DNA of 64,000 nt from Thiosocius sp963753845 (GCA_963753845.1 CAVWEI010000014.1:81260-145259), one strand, 5' to 3'; positions 27,089 to 36,207 are shown, counted from the stretch's first letter. Numbers and translations are program-made. Notes: generated by a model from the sequence alone, not told the origin.

Positions 27089-27451
27089 TCAGTCGCCATC
27101 CTTCACCCCCCCGTCTTTGATCTCCGGTGCCTCGCCGGCCTTGCCGGAGAGCGTCCCGTAATAAAGCGCGATGCGCCGGATCTGATCCGGGGTATAACCC
27201 AGCGCCTGGTGATCCATGATGTCTTCGGGCCAGTCTTCGGAGCGCATGTCAATCAGGTCTTCGTACAGATCCTTGTAGCTCTCATCCGAGAGGCCATCCA
27301 TATCACTGACGGCGCGGCCGTTGGTCCCGTGACACTGTGCACATTGGGAGGCCAGCAACCGGTTTACGGTGGCATCTTCGGCCAAAGCGAACTGACTGAT
27401 GCCCGCGGTAAAGAGCCCAAGGTAAAGGGCCCCGATCGTGTTCTTCTTCAT
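27089..27451 (-). CDS. fccA: Monoheme cytochrome c, partner of the sulfide dehydrogenase
   Basis: 120 residues: signal peptide (GALYLGLFTAGISQFALA) then one heme site C37-A-Q-C40-H41. DLYEDLIDMRSEDWPEDIMDHQALGYTPDQIRRIALYYGTL follows, a class I cytochrome c body with Met ligands available. FccA in purple bacteria such as Allochromatium is diheme, whereas this one is monoheme, as in Chlorobium. It sits 53 bp upstream of fccB on the same strand, so it should be its electron acceptor. The symbol is by context. Confidence 0.86.
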   Translation of the reverse strand: MKKNTIGALYLGLFTAGISQFALAEDATVNRLLASQCAQCHGTNGRAVSDMDGLSDESYKDLYEDLIDMRSEDWPEDIMDHQALGYTPDQIRRIALYYGTLSGKAGEAPEIKDGGVKDGD

Positions 27452-27662
27452 TCTTCCGTCCTTTTGTCTGTCATGCCCGACCTGCAGGATCGATCAATAT
27501 CCTGCGTCCAGTCCAGGCGTTGGTGGAATACATCCGGGTGTCCCAACCATAGCCGGCCCGACATGGCTGGAAAGGGCGAAAACGCCAAAACGGCGTCCGG
27601 ATCGAACTGAAACTGTGGAACCAATCACGTTCCGGCACCCGGGCTGCAGCCTGTCAAACGCA

Positions 27663-27697
27663 AAAAAGGCGCAGGGGACATGGCCCTGCGCCTTTTT
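27663..27697 (-). terminator. Rho-independent terminator of ilvD
   Basis: 14-bp stem (AAAAAGGCGCAGGG with CCCTGCGCCTTTTT, 7-nt loop) with T/A-rich arms on both sides. It lies 39 bp past the ilvD stop and could act in both directions. Confidence 0.88.
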
Positions 27698-27736
27698 CAT
27701 CTGGCGTCAGCCGGCCGGGGCCGGCACTGTGTCACT

Positions 27737-29590
27737 TCACCGGTCGATCTGTGACAAATCCCTCACTGCGCCGCGCGAAGCCGACGTGGTCAAGGCGGCA
27801 TAGGCGCGCAGCGCCTGCGATACCTCGCGCTGACGATCGACCGGCTTCCAGGCCCGCTCACCGCGGGCCTTCATGGACAGCCGGCGCTCGGTCAGGGTCT
27901 CGTCGCTGAGTGCAACTCGGATCGAGCGCTGTGGGATATCGATCTCGATGACATCGCCCTCCTCCACCAGACCGATGTTGCCGCCCTCGGCCGCCTCGGG
28001 TGAACAGTGACCGATCGACAGGCCGGAGGTACCGCCGGAAAATCGCCCGTCGGTGATCAGGGCGCAGGCCTTGCCCATACCCTTGGACTTCAGGTAACTG
28101 GTCGGGTATAGCATCTCCTGCATGCCCGGCCCTCCCTTGGGGCCCTCGTAGCGGATCAGCACCACGTCGCCCTCTTTGATCCCGTCCCCCAGGATTGCCT
28201 CGACGGCCGCATCCTGACTCTCGAAGATCCGCGCCGGCCCGGAAAACACCAGGATGGATTCATCCACGCCGGCAGTCTTTACGATACAGCCTTGCTCGGC
28301 CAGGTTGCCGTACAGCACCGCCAGTCCGCCGTCCTTCGAATACGCGTGTTCGATATCGCGGATGCAGCCCTGTGCGCGGTCGATATCCAGGTCCGGCCAA
28401 TAGCTGTCCTGGCTGAACGCGACCTGGGTGGGGATGCCGCCGGGGCCGGCCAGGTAACGGTGACCGGCCTCGGATTCCCGGTTGCGCACCACGTCCCAGG
28501 CGTCCAGCCCGGCGCCCATACTGGTGCTGTGCACGGTATGGCAGTCACGATGGATCAGACCGCCGCGATCGAGCTCAGCGAGTATGCCGATCACGCCGCC
28601 GGCACGATGGACGTCCTCCATGTGGTACTGCTGGGTGGCCGGCGCCACCTTGCACAAGTTGGGTACCTTGCGGCTCATGCGGTCGATATCGCTCATGGTG
28701 AAATCGACCCCGGCCTCGTGCGCAGCCGCCAGCAGATGCAGCACCGTGTTGGTCGAGCCGCCCATCGCGATGTCCAGCGAGATGGCGTTCTCGAACGCCT
28801 CGAAGTTCGCGATACTGCGCGGCAATACGGTCGCGTCATCCTGCTCATACCAGCGCTTTGCCAGGTTGACCACCACACGGCCTGCCTCGAGAAACAGGTT
28901 TTTGCGCTCAGCGTGGGTTGCCAGCAGTGAACCGTTGCCGGGCAGCGAAAGGCCCAGCGCCTCGGTCAGGCAGTTCATCGAATTGGCGGTGAACATGCCG
29001 GAACAGGAACCACAGGTCGGACAGGCGGAACGCTCGATGGCTGCAACGTCTTCATCCGTCTCGCTGGGGTCGGCGGCCGAGACCATCGCATCGACCAGAT
29101 CGAGCTTGACCTCGCCCCGGTTGGCCAGGCTGACCTTGCCGGCCTCCATCGGGCCGCCCGAGACGAACACCGTCGGGATATTGAGGCGCAGGGCCGCCAT
29201 CAGCATCCCGGGGGTGATCTTGTCGCAATTGGAGATACACACCAGGGCGTCTGCACAGTGCGCGTTGACCATGTACTCGACGCTGTCGGCGATCAGGTCG
29301 CGCGAAGGCAGCGAGTACAGCATGCCGCCGTGCCCCATGGCGATCCCGTCATCCACCGCGATGGTGTCGAACTCCTTGGCCACACCGCCTGCCTGCTCGA
29401 TCTCGCGCGCCACCAGCTGCCCGAGGTCCTTGAGATGGACATGCCCGGGCACGAACTGGGTGAAGGAATTCGCCACCGCGACGATCGGTTTGTCGAAATC
29501 ACCGTCCTTCATGCCGGTCGCACGCCAAAGCGCGCGCGCGCCGGCCATATTGCGGCCATGAGTGGTGGTGCGGGAGCGGTACTGGGGCAT
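27737..29590 (-). CDS. ilvD: Dihydroxy-acid dehydratase
   Basis: 617 residues. It dehydrates dihydroxy-isovalerate and dihydroxy-methylvalerate in branched-chain amino-acid synthesis, using an Fe-S cluster. The cluster-binding ISNCDKITPG and CPTCGSCSGMFTANSMNCL segments are present, and so is the family start MPQYRSRTTTHGRNMAGARA. No other ilv gene is adjacent. Confidence 0.97.
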   Translation of the reverse strand: MPQYRSRTTTHGRNMAGARALWRATGMKDGDFDKPIVAVANSFTQFVPGHVHLKDLGQLVAREIEQAGGVAKEFDTIAVDDGIAMGHGGMLYSLPSRDLIADSVEYMVNAHCADALVCISNCDKITPGMLMAALRLNIPTVFVSGGPMEAGKVSLANRGEVKLDLVDAMVSAADPSETDEDVAAIERSACPTCGSCSGMFTANSMNCLTEALGLSLPGNGSLLATHAERKNLFLEAGRVVVNLAKRWYEQDDATVLPRSIANFEAFENAISLDIAMGGSTNTVLHLLAAAHEAGVDFTMSDIDRMSRKVPNLCKVAPATQQYHMEDVHRAGGVIGILAELDRGGLIHRDCHTVHSTSMGAGLDAWDVVRNRESEAGHRYLAGPGGIPTQVAFSQDSYWPDLDIDRAQGCIRDIEHAYSKDGGLAVLYGNLAEQGCIVKTAGVDESILVFSGPARIFESQDAAVEAILGDGIKEGDVVLIRYEGPKGGPGMQEMLYPTSYLKSKGMGKACALITDGRFSGGTSGLSIGHCSPEAAEGGNIGLVEEGDVIEIDIPQRSIRVALSDETLTERRLSMKARGERAWKPVDRQREVSQALRAYAALTTSASRGAVRDLSQIDR

Positions 29591-29750
29591 CGGGTTCTCC
29601 AGGCGATGGTTCGGGTGAGGCGCGCATTATCGCCATTCGGCCGTCACGAAGAAACCGCCACACAGTCCGGGTTTGGTACGACCATCCGGCAGAAGGCTAT
29701 ACTCAGCTTAACCGGCCAACAATCTGTACGTCCGTCTGATAAGCAATGCC

Positions 29751-30341
29751 ATGCCGAAGAAAAGCGAACGAACACGCCAGCGGATCGTAGAGGCCGCCAA
29801 TCGGCTTTTCTACCACCAGGGATACAACCAGACCTCGTTCAGCGACGTGGTGCAGGCAGCGAACGTGCCGCGCGGCAACATCTATTACTACTTCAAGACC
29901 AAGGACGAGATCCTCGAGGCCGCCATCAACTACCGTACCGGACGCATCAGCCAGATGCTCGAACACTGGAACGGCAGCTACCATACCCCGATCGAACGCC
30001 TGCAACGTTTCATCGACATCCTCTCCGACAGCGCCGACGCGATCATGCGCTACGGTTGCCCGATGGGCACACTGAACACGGAGCTGGGCAAGGGACAGGG
30101 CGATCTCCAGCAACAGGCCGAAAACCTGTTCAAGGTGTTCGAGAGCTGGCTGTCGGACCAGTTCGCGGAACTCGGTTACGCGGGACGGGCGCACGAACTC
30201 GCACTGCGCCTGATGTCGTACGGCCAGGGCATCAGCGTAATGGCGCACGTGCACAACGACCCCGGCTTCCTGCGTCGCGAAAAGGAACGCCTGCATCGAT
30301 GGGTCGACCAGTTGGCAGAAGGAAACGACGAATGCGCCTGA
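29751..30341 (+). CDS. TetR/AcrR-family transcriptional regulator
   Basis: 196 residues. The N-terminal TetR helix-turn-helix reads RIVEAANRLFYHQGYNQTSFSDVV to VPRGNIYYYFKTKDEILEAA. The C-terminal part (residues 60-190) is a ligand-binding helical domain that I cannot assign to a ligand. The Cys of RYGCPMGTLNTELGKG recalls a subgroup of TetR proteins related to AcrR/NemR. The operator was not recognised. The next gene starts 89 bp downstream and encodes an EAL protein; a functional link is not shown. Confidence 0.94.
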   Translation: MPKKSERTRQRIVEAANRLFYHQGYNQTSFSDVVQAANVPRGNIYYYFKTKDEILEAAINYRTGRISQMLEHWNGSYHTPIERLQRFIDILSDSADAIMRYGCPMGTLNTELGKGQGDLQQQAENLFKVFESWLSDQFAELGYAGRAHELALRLMSYGQGISVMAHVHNDPGFLRREKERLHRWVDQLAEGNDECA

Positions 30342-30430
30342 GCCCGCGCCGGCAAATCGGTGCACCGATATTCTGATCCGGGCGGGCGTCGCCCTGACAC
30401 CCGGGTACCAATACGGGAATCCCGATCCAT

Positions 30431-31219
30431 ATGGACATAAACACTCAGGAAATCGAAGAGGCCCTGGCCGATGGGCATTTCTTCCTGGAGTATCTGCCGA
30501 TCATGAGGATCGGGGAAGGCACCTGCATGGGGGCCGAAGCCCTCATCCGGTGGCAACGCGATACCCAGGTCGTACAACCGCTGGACTTTATTCCCTACCT
30601 CGAAAACACCCCGCTTTCGGGGCTTCTTACCTACTGGGTGATCGAAAAGGTTGCAGAAGAACTCGGTGACTGGCTGCGTGATACCGAAGACGGGCGCATA
30701 AGCATCAATGTGCCGCCGGAGATCCTTGGCAGGGGTGGACTGCTTTACTCGGTGACCAAGTGCGGCCTTGCGGATGTCATGCACAAGCTGATCATGGAGA
30801 TCACGGAAAGGGGCGTACCTGATCAACTGGCGATAAAGGCGATCGAAGGAAGCAAGAAAAAGGGCGTAACCGTCTGCCTGGATGACGTTGGGATCAGCAG
30901 CGAAAACCTCATCCTGCTGATTCGCGCGAACGTCGACATGGTGAAGCTGGACAAGTCTTTCGCGGACAGCATGCTGGCCCCGGACTGGTCAGCAGACGCC
31001 ATCCGGGGTCTCACCGCCGTTACCCAATCCGCAGCCGTACAGATCATAGCGGAGGGTGTCGAAACCGAGTTTCAACACAACTGTTTCCGCGATGCCGGGG
31101 TTCAGATGGCGCAGGGCTGGCACTATTCAGAGCCACTTCGTGCCGCGGATTTCATGGCGTTCTTCCGCAGCCGAAACGGCATGGCTCATGCGCCCCCACT
31201 TCCCGCCCCCACGGCTTGA
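30431..31219 (+). CDS. EAL-domain protein (c-di-GMP phosphodiesterase or effector)
   Basis: 262 residues, an EAL domain with no other domain. E36-A-L-I-R matches EALxR. The later motifs also align: EITER for the E(L/I)TE ligand, LDDVG for DDFG, KLDKSF for KxD, and IAEGVET. Loop 6, normally DDFGTGxS, reads DDVGISSE, a departure seen in EAL domains of low or lost activity. So it may be a weak phosphodiesterase or a c-di-GMP-binding or protein-interacting relic. Confidence 0.88.
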   Translation: MDINTQEIEEALADGHFFLEYLPIMRIGEGTCMGAEALIRWQRDTQVVQPLDFIPYLENTPLSGLLTYWVIEKVAEELGDWLRDTEDGRISINVPPEILGRGGLLYSVTKCGLADVMHKLIMEITERGVPDQLAIKAIEGSKKKGVTVCLDDVGISSENLILLIRANVDMVKLDKSFADSMLAPDWSADAIRGLTAVTQSAAVQIIAEGVETEFQHNCFRDAGVQMAQGWHYSEPLRAADFMAFFRSRNGMAHAPPLPAPTA

Positions 31220-31416
31220 ACACATTCACTGCCGCTCGAGCGATGGCGTTCTCAGCGCAGCGATCGGTGACGTGGGGGCATCGCTATGCTGGGAATTCAT
31301 TCGATCACCGACTGCGGCCATGATGCCGGGGAGATCAGAGCTCGTGGTCGGTGGTTCATGCTGGTGGACCCTGCCGAACGGTTGCCCGACCATTCCTGCA
31401 ATAGCTTGCCTTGCCT

Positions 31417-32142
31417 TCAAGCCGGCATAAACGGCAGACGCCTGTAGGCGCCGTCACGCAGTTCGTGTGCGCGCTCAAGCATGATACGCCAGTCCTCGCT
31501 GATGGTCGCCAGCGATGCCTTATCTGCTGCAGCCGCCTCGGCGTCGAGCAGGCGCAACATCAGCGTGAGTTCGGCACGTTGTGTCTTCAATGAGACGGCC
31601 TCGACCTGTCCCGATTTCTGACGCCGGCGCTGCATCAACTGCAGTGCGCGTTTGGCGCGCTCGATTTGATCTCGCAACGGAAGTGTCAGATCGAACCCCA
31701 GGGCCACCCGTGCGGGATCGTCACCCAACCATTCATGATCATCATGGCCGACGACCGGGATGCCCTCGTCAACCTGCTCCCGCCACTGCAGCCGCTGGCC
31801 ACCAACAGGGTCGTCTTCCGCCGGACTCGCCGGGAATTTGTAAAAACCCCAACGTGCACCCATCGCACATTCGATCAGGACCTTGTACCGGTCCACGCGA
31901 CAATCGCTGTCCGGGCAGTCCTGCACACTCACCCAGGCACGAGGGTCTGCCTTCCAGGCGCAGAAATCACGTTGCGGCGGCCTACCGTAGGCCGCCTCCA
32001 GGGCAGCCCACACTTCGTTGAATGCCGACCATTCGGCCTGGTATTGCGGGTTGCGGCGCAGAAACTGCCATGCCCACTGGGCACCGTCAAAGCTGTGGGT
32101 ACAGGCGTAACACTCAGGTTCATTCCAGTCGGCAAATGGCAT
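31417..32142 (-). CDS. DUF6499/DUF2285-like transcriptional-regulator-type protein
   Basis: 241 residues. The N-terminus WAWQFLRRNPQYQAEWSAF is typical of the DUF6499 N-terminal motif. The mid part resembles the DUF2285 companion (GRPPQRDFCAWKADPRAWV, DRYKVLIECAMGARWGFYKF). The tail (LTLPLRDQIERAKRALQLMQRR) is helical and basic. Such proteins are common on integrative elements and plasmids of alphaproteobacteria. Here it stands alone, divergent from argE with 60 bp between starts. A regulatory role is inferred from family naming only. The ATG at 32142 was chosen because upstream codons do not match the family. Confidence 0.7.
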   Translation of the reverse strand: MPFADWNEPECYACTHSFDGAQWAWQFLRRNPQYQAEWSAFNEVWAALEAAYGRPPQRDFCAWKADPRAWVSVQDCPDSDCRVDRYKVLIECAMGARWGFYKFPASPAEDDPVGGQRLQWREQVDEGIPVVGHDDHEWLGDDPARVALGFDLTLPLRDQIERAKRALQLMQRRRQKSGQVEAVSLKTQRAELTLMLRLLDAEAAAADKASLATISEDWRIMLERAHELRDGAYRRLPFMPA

Positions 32143-32202
32143 GCACTCATGGTACCCCAGGAGCACTGGACGGCCACGCGGGCATGGTCCAATCTTGCGC
32201 AG

Positions 32203-33351
32203 ATGAGATACCCCACATTGCACGAAATGATGCGACATCTGATCGGCTCGCCGTCGATCAGCAGTGTCAGCCCGGAATGGGACCAGTCGAACGCCCAGAT
32301 CATCGACCACCTGGCCGACTGGTGCGAAGCAGCGGGGTTGAGAGTCGAACGCCTGCCGATTGCCGGACATCCGGGGAAGTTCAACCTGGTGGCGACCGCT
32401 GGCAGCGGACCCGACGGCCTCGTGCTTTCCGGCCATACCGATACCGTTCCGTGCAACGAGGCACTCTGGCAGTCCGATCCCTTCACGCTCACCGAACGCG
32501 ACGGGCGCTGGTATGGCCTGGGAAGCTGCGACATGAAGGGTTTCTTCGCGGTCGTTCTCGCGGCGATCCGGGACATCGACCTCACGACGCTCAAACATCC
32601 GCTGATCCTGCTGGCCACGGCGGATGAGGAAAGCGGCATGTGTGGTGCCAAGTCATTGCTGGAGGCGCACCGCCAGTTGGGTCGATATGCCGTGATCGGC
32701 GAACCGACCGGTCTCAAACCGATTCGGCTGCACAAGGGTGTAGGCATGGAGGCCATCCGCCTGCAGGGGCGCGCCGGACATTCCAGTGATCCGGCGCTCG
32801 GCATCAACGCGCTCGAAGGCATGCATCATGTCATGACCGAACTGATCGCCTGGCGCAGCGAACTGCAGGCGCGTTACCGCAACCCGCTGTTCACGGTAGA
32901 TGTGCCGACCATCAATCTCGGCCACATCCACGGCGGCGACAATCCCAATCGCATCTGCGGGCAGTGCGAACTGCATTTCGATATCAGGCCTCTGCCCGGC
33001 ATGAACCTCGAGGAGCTTCGCGGAGAGATCGACCGGCGCATCGGCCGGCGCCTGGAGGGCAGCGGCCTGATCTTCGAACGCATATCGCTGTTCGAGGGTA
33101 TCCCTGCGATGGATACACCGGCGGATTCCCCGATCGTCAGGGCCGCCGAGGCACTTACCGGTTTCAGCGCGGGCGCGGTTGCGTTCGGCACCGAGGGGCC
33201 TTACCTGAACGGCTTGGGTATGCAGACCGTCATCATGGGGCCGGGCAGTATCGACCAGGCACATCAACCCGACGAGTTTCTGGCCCTGGACCAGGTCGAA
33301 CCGGCAAAACGGATCATTCGTGAGTTGGTGGCGCGATTCTGCATGACCTGA
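32203..33351 (+). CDS. argE: Acetylornithine deacetylase
   Basis: 382 residues of an M20 metallopeptidase-family deacetylase. Metal ligands are visible in LSGHTDTVPCNE, GSCDMKGFFAVVLAA, TADEESGMCGAKSLL and IGEPTGLKP. The dimer domain with GRAGHSSDPALGINALEGM follows. It removes acetate from acetylornithine to give ornithine. argA is further downstream on the same strand after about 274 bp. Start: ATG 32203. Confidence 0.96.
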   Translation: MRYPTLHEMMRHLIGSPSISSVSPEWDQSNAQIIDHLADWCEAAGLRVERLPIAGHPGKFNLVATAGSGPDGLVLSGHTDTVPCNEALWQSDPFTLTERDGRWYGLGSCDMKGFFAVVLAAIRDIDLTTLKHPLILLATADEESGMCGAKSLLEAHRQLGRYAVIGEPTGLKPIRLHKGVGMEAIRLQGRAGHSSDPALGINALEGMHHVMTELIAWRSELQARYRNPLFTVDVPTINLGHIHGGDNPNRICGQCELHFDIRPLPGMNLEELRGEIDRRIGRRLEGSGLIFERISLFEGIPAMDTPADSPIVRAAEALTGFSAGAVAFGTEGPYLNGLGMQTVIMGPGSIDQAHQPDEFLALDQVEPAKRIIRELVARFCMT

Positions 33352-33625
33352 CCCCCCACCATCGTCTGGCCCACCGCAGGCATGGACAGTTCAGCCCGCC
33401 GCCGGCCAGTGCAACCCGGGGCGTCCGTCGCCCCGTCACTCCACCACCAAGACCATGCATTGCATGACCGTGTCAGTGGCACACGGAGTGTGAGGGCCGC
33501 CCCGAGAAGACGCACCTGCACCAGGCGGCGCCGCAAGCTTGCCGCACCGATGAGACCCCGCCGCTTCACTTGCAGGCTGCGGCCCATTATTCTGCAGGTC
33601 CGACGCAACTGATGACGGCAGGGCC

Positions 33626-34948
33626 GTGAGCAAGCAGAACAAGAACACCACGGGCTTTGTCGACTGGTTTCGGCAGTCGTCACCCTACATCCATACCCAC
33701 CGCGGCAAGGTCTTCGTGCTGTCGTTTGGTGGCGAGGCACTCACCGGAGATGGGTTTGCCGATCTGATACACGACATCGCCCTGCTCAATGGCCTGGGCA
33801 TCCGCCTGGTGCTGATCCCGGGCGCGCGTCCGCAGATCGAACAGCAGCTCGCCAATCGTGGCGCCAAGATGCAGGTGGTGAATGGCCTGAGGGTCACCGA
33901 CGGAAATGCCCTTGCCTGTGTCAAGGAGGCCAATGGCTCGGTGCGGGTCGAGATCGAGGCCCTGTTGTCCATGGGGCTGGCGAGTTCGCCGATGGCAGGG
34001 GTGCGCATCCGGGTCGGCTCGGGCAATTTCGTGACCGCCAAACCACTCGGCGTGATCGATGGCATCGACTACCAGCACACGGGCGAGGTCCGCCGGGTCG
34101 ACGCCGAAGCCATCCGGTGCCTGCTGGACAGCGGCAGCATTGCCCTGGTCCCGGCACTGGGTTATTCACCGACCGGCGAGGTCTTCAATCTCAGCGCCGC
34201 AGACGTGGCGGCTGCCGTGGCCGCCACCCTGGGCGCGGACAAGCTGATCTTTCTGACCGAAAACAAGGTTGCGGACGGGCGTGGCCGCCTGATCAGCAGC
34301 ATGGTGCCGCGCGAGGTCGATCAGCTGATCCTCAGGCGCAAGCGGATGACCGAGGACCTGACGCGCGTCTTGCAGAATGCCGCTGTGGCCTGCCGCGACG
34401 GGGTCAACCGGGTGCATATCCTCGACCGTCATCACGAGGGCATCCTGTTGTCCGAGCTGTTCACCCGCGACGGTGCGGGTACCCTGATCACTGCAGAACC
34501 CTACGAGGTCACCCGCATCGCCCGCATCGAAGATGTCGGCGGCATCCTCGAGCTGATCGAGCCGATGGAAAGCGCCGGGGTGCTGGTCAAACGCTCACGT
34601 GAACTCCTCGAACAGGAGATTGACCAGTTCACGGTGGTCGAGCGCGACGGTGCAATCATCGCCTGCGCCGCGCTCTATCCCTTTCCGGACGACAGCCTGG
34701 CCGAGCTGGCCTGTGTGGCCGTGCACCCGGACTACCGCACCGCCGGCCGCGGCGACACCCTGTTGCGGCATATCGAGGGCGTGGCCCGGTCCAGGGGCAT
34801 CGACGGCCTGTTCGTACTGTCGACCCGCACCACGCACTGGTTCCGCGAGCGTGGCTTCCTCAATGCGCCCGTGGAACGCCTGCCCAGGCGTCGGCGCGAT
34901 CTGTACAACTGGCGCCGTAACTCCAAGGTCTTCATAAAACCCTTGTAG
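33626..34948 (+). CDS. argA: N-acetylglutamate synthase
   Basis: 440 residues. The N-terminal amino-acid kinase-like domain (GKVFVLSFGGEALT, LVLIPGARPQIEQQL, ADKLIFLTENKV) is followed by a C-terminal GNAT acetyltransferase domain (AELACVAVHPDYRTAGRGDTLL, LFVLSTRTTHWFRERGF). This two-domain layout is the ArgA type that starts arginine synthesis. It starts with a GTG at 33626 preceded by CAGGG. The gap upstream of it is about 274 bp with no convincing gene. Confidence 0.97.
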   Translation: MSKQNKNTTGFVDWFRQSSPYIHTHRGKVFVLSFGGEALTGDGFADLIHDIALLNGLGIRLVLIPGARPQIEQQLANRGAKMQVVNGLRVTDGNALACVKEANGSVRVEIEALLSMGLASSPMAGVRIRVGSGNFVTAKPLGVIDGIDYQHTGEVRRVDAEAIRCLLDSGSIALVPALGYSPTGEVFNLSAADVAAAVAATLGADKLIFLTENKVADGRGRLISSMVPREVDQLILRRKRMTEDLTRVLQNAAVACRDGVNRVHILDRHHEGILLSELFTRDGAGTLITAEPYEVTRIARIEDVGGILELIEPMESAGVLVKRSRELLEQEIDQFTVVERDGAIIACAALYPFPDDSLAELACVAVHPDYRTAGRGDTLLRHIEGVARSRGIDGLFVLSTRTTHWFRERGFLNAPVERLPRRRRDLYNWRRNSKVFIKPL

Positions 34949-34980
34949 TTGCACAACAGCACCCGGGATCCTGTGGCGAC

Positions 34981-35001
34981 CGCGCACCTTCAAGGTGCGC
35001 G
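34981..35001. promoter_or_regulatory. Perfect palindrome between argA and the small membrane gene
   Basis: Ten-bp arms CGCGCACCTT and AAGGTGCGCG around a single central base. It lies about 85-105 bp upstream of the predicted sigma-54 transcription start, a place where enhancer-binding proteins bind. It could also be an argA 3' hairpin, but no T-run follows. A second short dyad, TTGCAC-N7-GTGCAA, lies at 35013-35031. Confidence 0.45.
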
Positions 35002-35059
35002 ATCCGATCGAATTGCACGCCTCTTGTGCAAAAAATTGCCCAAACAGGCGGATTTTGCA

Positions 35060-35075
35060 TGGCACGGCAATTGCG
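35060..35075 (+). promoter_or_regulatory. Sigma-54 (-24/-12) promoter
   Basis: TGGCACG-GCAA-TTGCG agrees with the sigma-54 consensus TGGCACG-N4-TTGC at every fixed position. The GG at 35061-35062 and the GC at 35073-35074 have the required spacing. The predicted transcript starts near 35086, 24 nt before the ATG of the small gene at 35110. Sigma-54 promoters depend on an AAA+ enhancer-binding activator, not seen in the window. Confidence 0.72.
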
Positions 35076-35109
35076 TCCGCTCGGTTACCCCCGGCGGAGA
35101 GGAGCCACC

Positions 35110-35244
35110 ATGCCTTACCGGAAGCGTCATACCAGAGCCGCGACGGACCACCACCGCCAGGCCCTGCCCGCGGTGCTGTATCTCGGCGGCGTACTGTTGT
35201 TGATCAACGCCTGGCTGGTCAGCCAGCAGCTGCTCAGGTTCTGA
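35110..35244 (+). CDS. 44-residue single-pass membrane protein, sigma-54-controlled
   Basis: A short basic N-terminus (MPYRKRHTRAATDHHRQ) is followed by one hydrophobic helix (ALPAVLYLGGVLLLINAWLV) and a tail of seven residues, so it is a tail-anchored-like single-span protein. GAGGAG lies 5 nt before the ATG, a strong ribosome-binding site. The sigma-54 promoter at 35060-35075 lies in the right place. No family is recognised. It is convergent with the LysR gene, whose stop codon is 19 bp away. It may assist a larger membrane complex; that is conjecture. Confidence 0.6.
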   Translation: MPYRKRHTRAATDHHRQALPAVLYLGGVLLLINAWLVSQQLLRF

Positions 35245-35262
35245 AGACCTCGCAACGGCAAC

Positions 35263-36171
35263 TCAGCTCTCGGGCACCAGCTCGCGAATCAGCTTGATGA
35301 AGGCCTCGGCGACCGGGTTGTCGAGATTGGTTCGCGTGCGGGCTATCCATAGGGTCCGTCTGATCCGCAGGCCCTCGATACGGATATGATGCAGTTCGCG
35401 ATCCTCGATGGCACCTCTCACGGCGAAGCGCGGCAGAAAACTGACGTGCCGGCCGCGTTCCAGTATCTCGACTATGGTGTCGGTCGAGCCGACCTCCATC
35501 GCGATCGGCAGCGTGTGGATGCTGATATCGGCCAGCGCGCGATCCAGCGTGAGCCGCATGGATGATTCGCGTTCGCGCAGCACGTAGTTCAGTTGCGGAA
35601 TCTCGGCGACCGCGAGCATCTCGCAACTGCCCAGCACGTGCCTGGGCGAACAGACCAGGACGAGTTCGTCGTCGAGCCATTTCTGTACCAGCACATCCGG
35701 GTGGTCTGGCTGGATCTCGGTGAGCGCCAGATCGGCAAGACCGGTCGCCAGCCGGGTTTGTATACTGCGGCTGTAGCCCACCCGGCTGTCGATCCGGTAG
35801 TCCGGGTAGGCATCGGCAAAGGCCAGCAGCAGGTCCGGCAGCAGATGCTCGCCGATCGACTGGGTGACCGCCAGTCGCAGGCGGTCGCGTCCTGCCTTCA
35901 ACTGCCGGAGATCGCTGAGCAGTTCGACCTGGTGGTCCATGACCAGCCTAGCGTAGAGGTACACGCGCTCACCCGCCGTGGTCAGTCGCAGCCGGCCCGC
36001 CTCGCGCACCATGAGCTCGATGCCGAAACACCGCTCCAGGGCCCGCAAACGCTTGGTGACGGCGGGCTGGCCGACGTGCATCGCCCGACCAGCCTCGGCC
36101 ACACCGCCACGCTCGACGATTTCCCGCAGGGTCGCAAGGGCCTTCAGGTCCGGCAAATTTTTATATTCCAT
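35263..36171 (-). CDS. LysR-family transcriptional regulator
   Basis: 302 residues. The N-terminal winged helix-turn-helix (LATLREIVERGGVAEAGRAMHVGQPAVTKRLRALERCFG) is followed by a substrate-binding domain (RLRLAVTQSIGEHLLPDLLLAF, LALTEIQPDHPDV, VGSTDTIVEILERGRHVSFLPRFAV). It is divergent from the SLC13 transporter gene with about 270 bp between starts. That is the usual layout for a LysR regulator of its neighbour. The inducer is unknown; a sulfur or organic-acid signal would fit the transporter class. Confidence 0.94.
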   Translation of the reverse strand: MEYKNLPDLKALATLREIVERGGVAEAGRAMHVGQPAVTKRLRALERCFGIELMVREAGRLRLTTAGERVYLYARLVMDHQVELLSDLRQLKAGRDRLRLAVTQSIGEHLLPDLLLAFADAYPDYRIDSRVGYSRSIQTRLATGLADLALTEIQPDHPDVLVQKWLDDELVLVCSPRHVLGSCEMLAVAEIPQLNYVLRERESSMRLTLDRALADISIHTLPIAMEVGSTDTIVEILERGRHVSFLPRFAVRGAIEDRELHHIRIEGLRIRRTLWIARTRTNLDNPVAEAFIKLIRELVPES

Positions 36172-36192
36172 ATGGGAATGTTAGCTTTTTAG

Positions 36193-36207
36193 TATTCATT
36201 AGCAATA
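36193..36207. promoter_or_regulatory. Candidate LysR site
   Basis: TATT-N7-AATA dyad, also satisfying the T-N11-A LysR box, about 22 bp upstream of the lysR start. It would fit autoregulation and control of the divergent transporter. Confidence 0.35.

Noticed and set aside
31226..31420. 64-codon minus-strand frame downstream of the DUF6499-like gene
   Set aside because: No ribosome-binding site, no family and low-complexity; left as spacer.
33436..33651. 71-codon minus-strand frame with a hydrophobic start, before argA
   Set aside because: No ribosome-binding site worth noting and no family; it overlaps the argA start.
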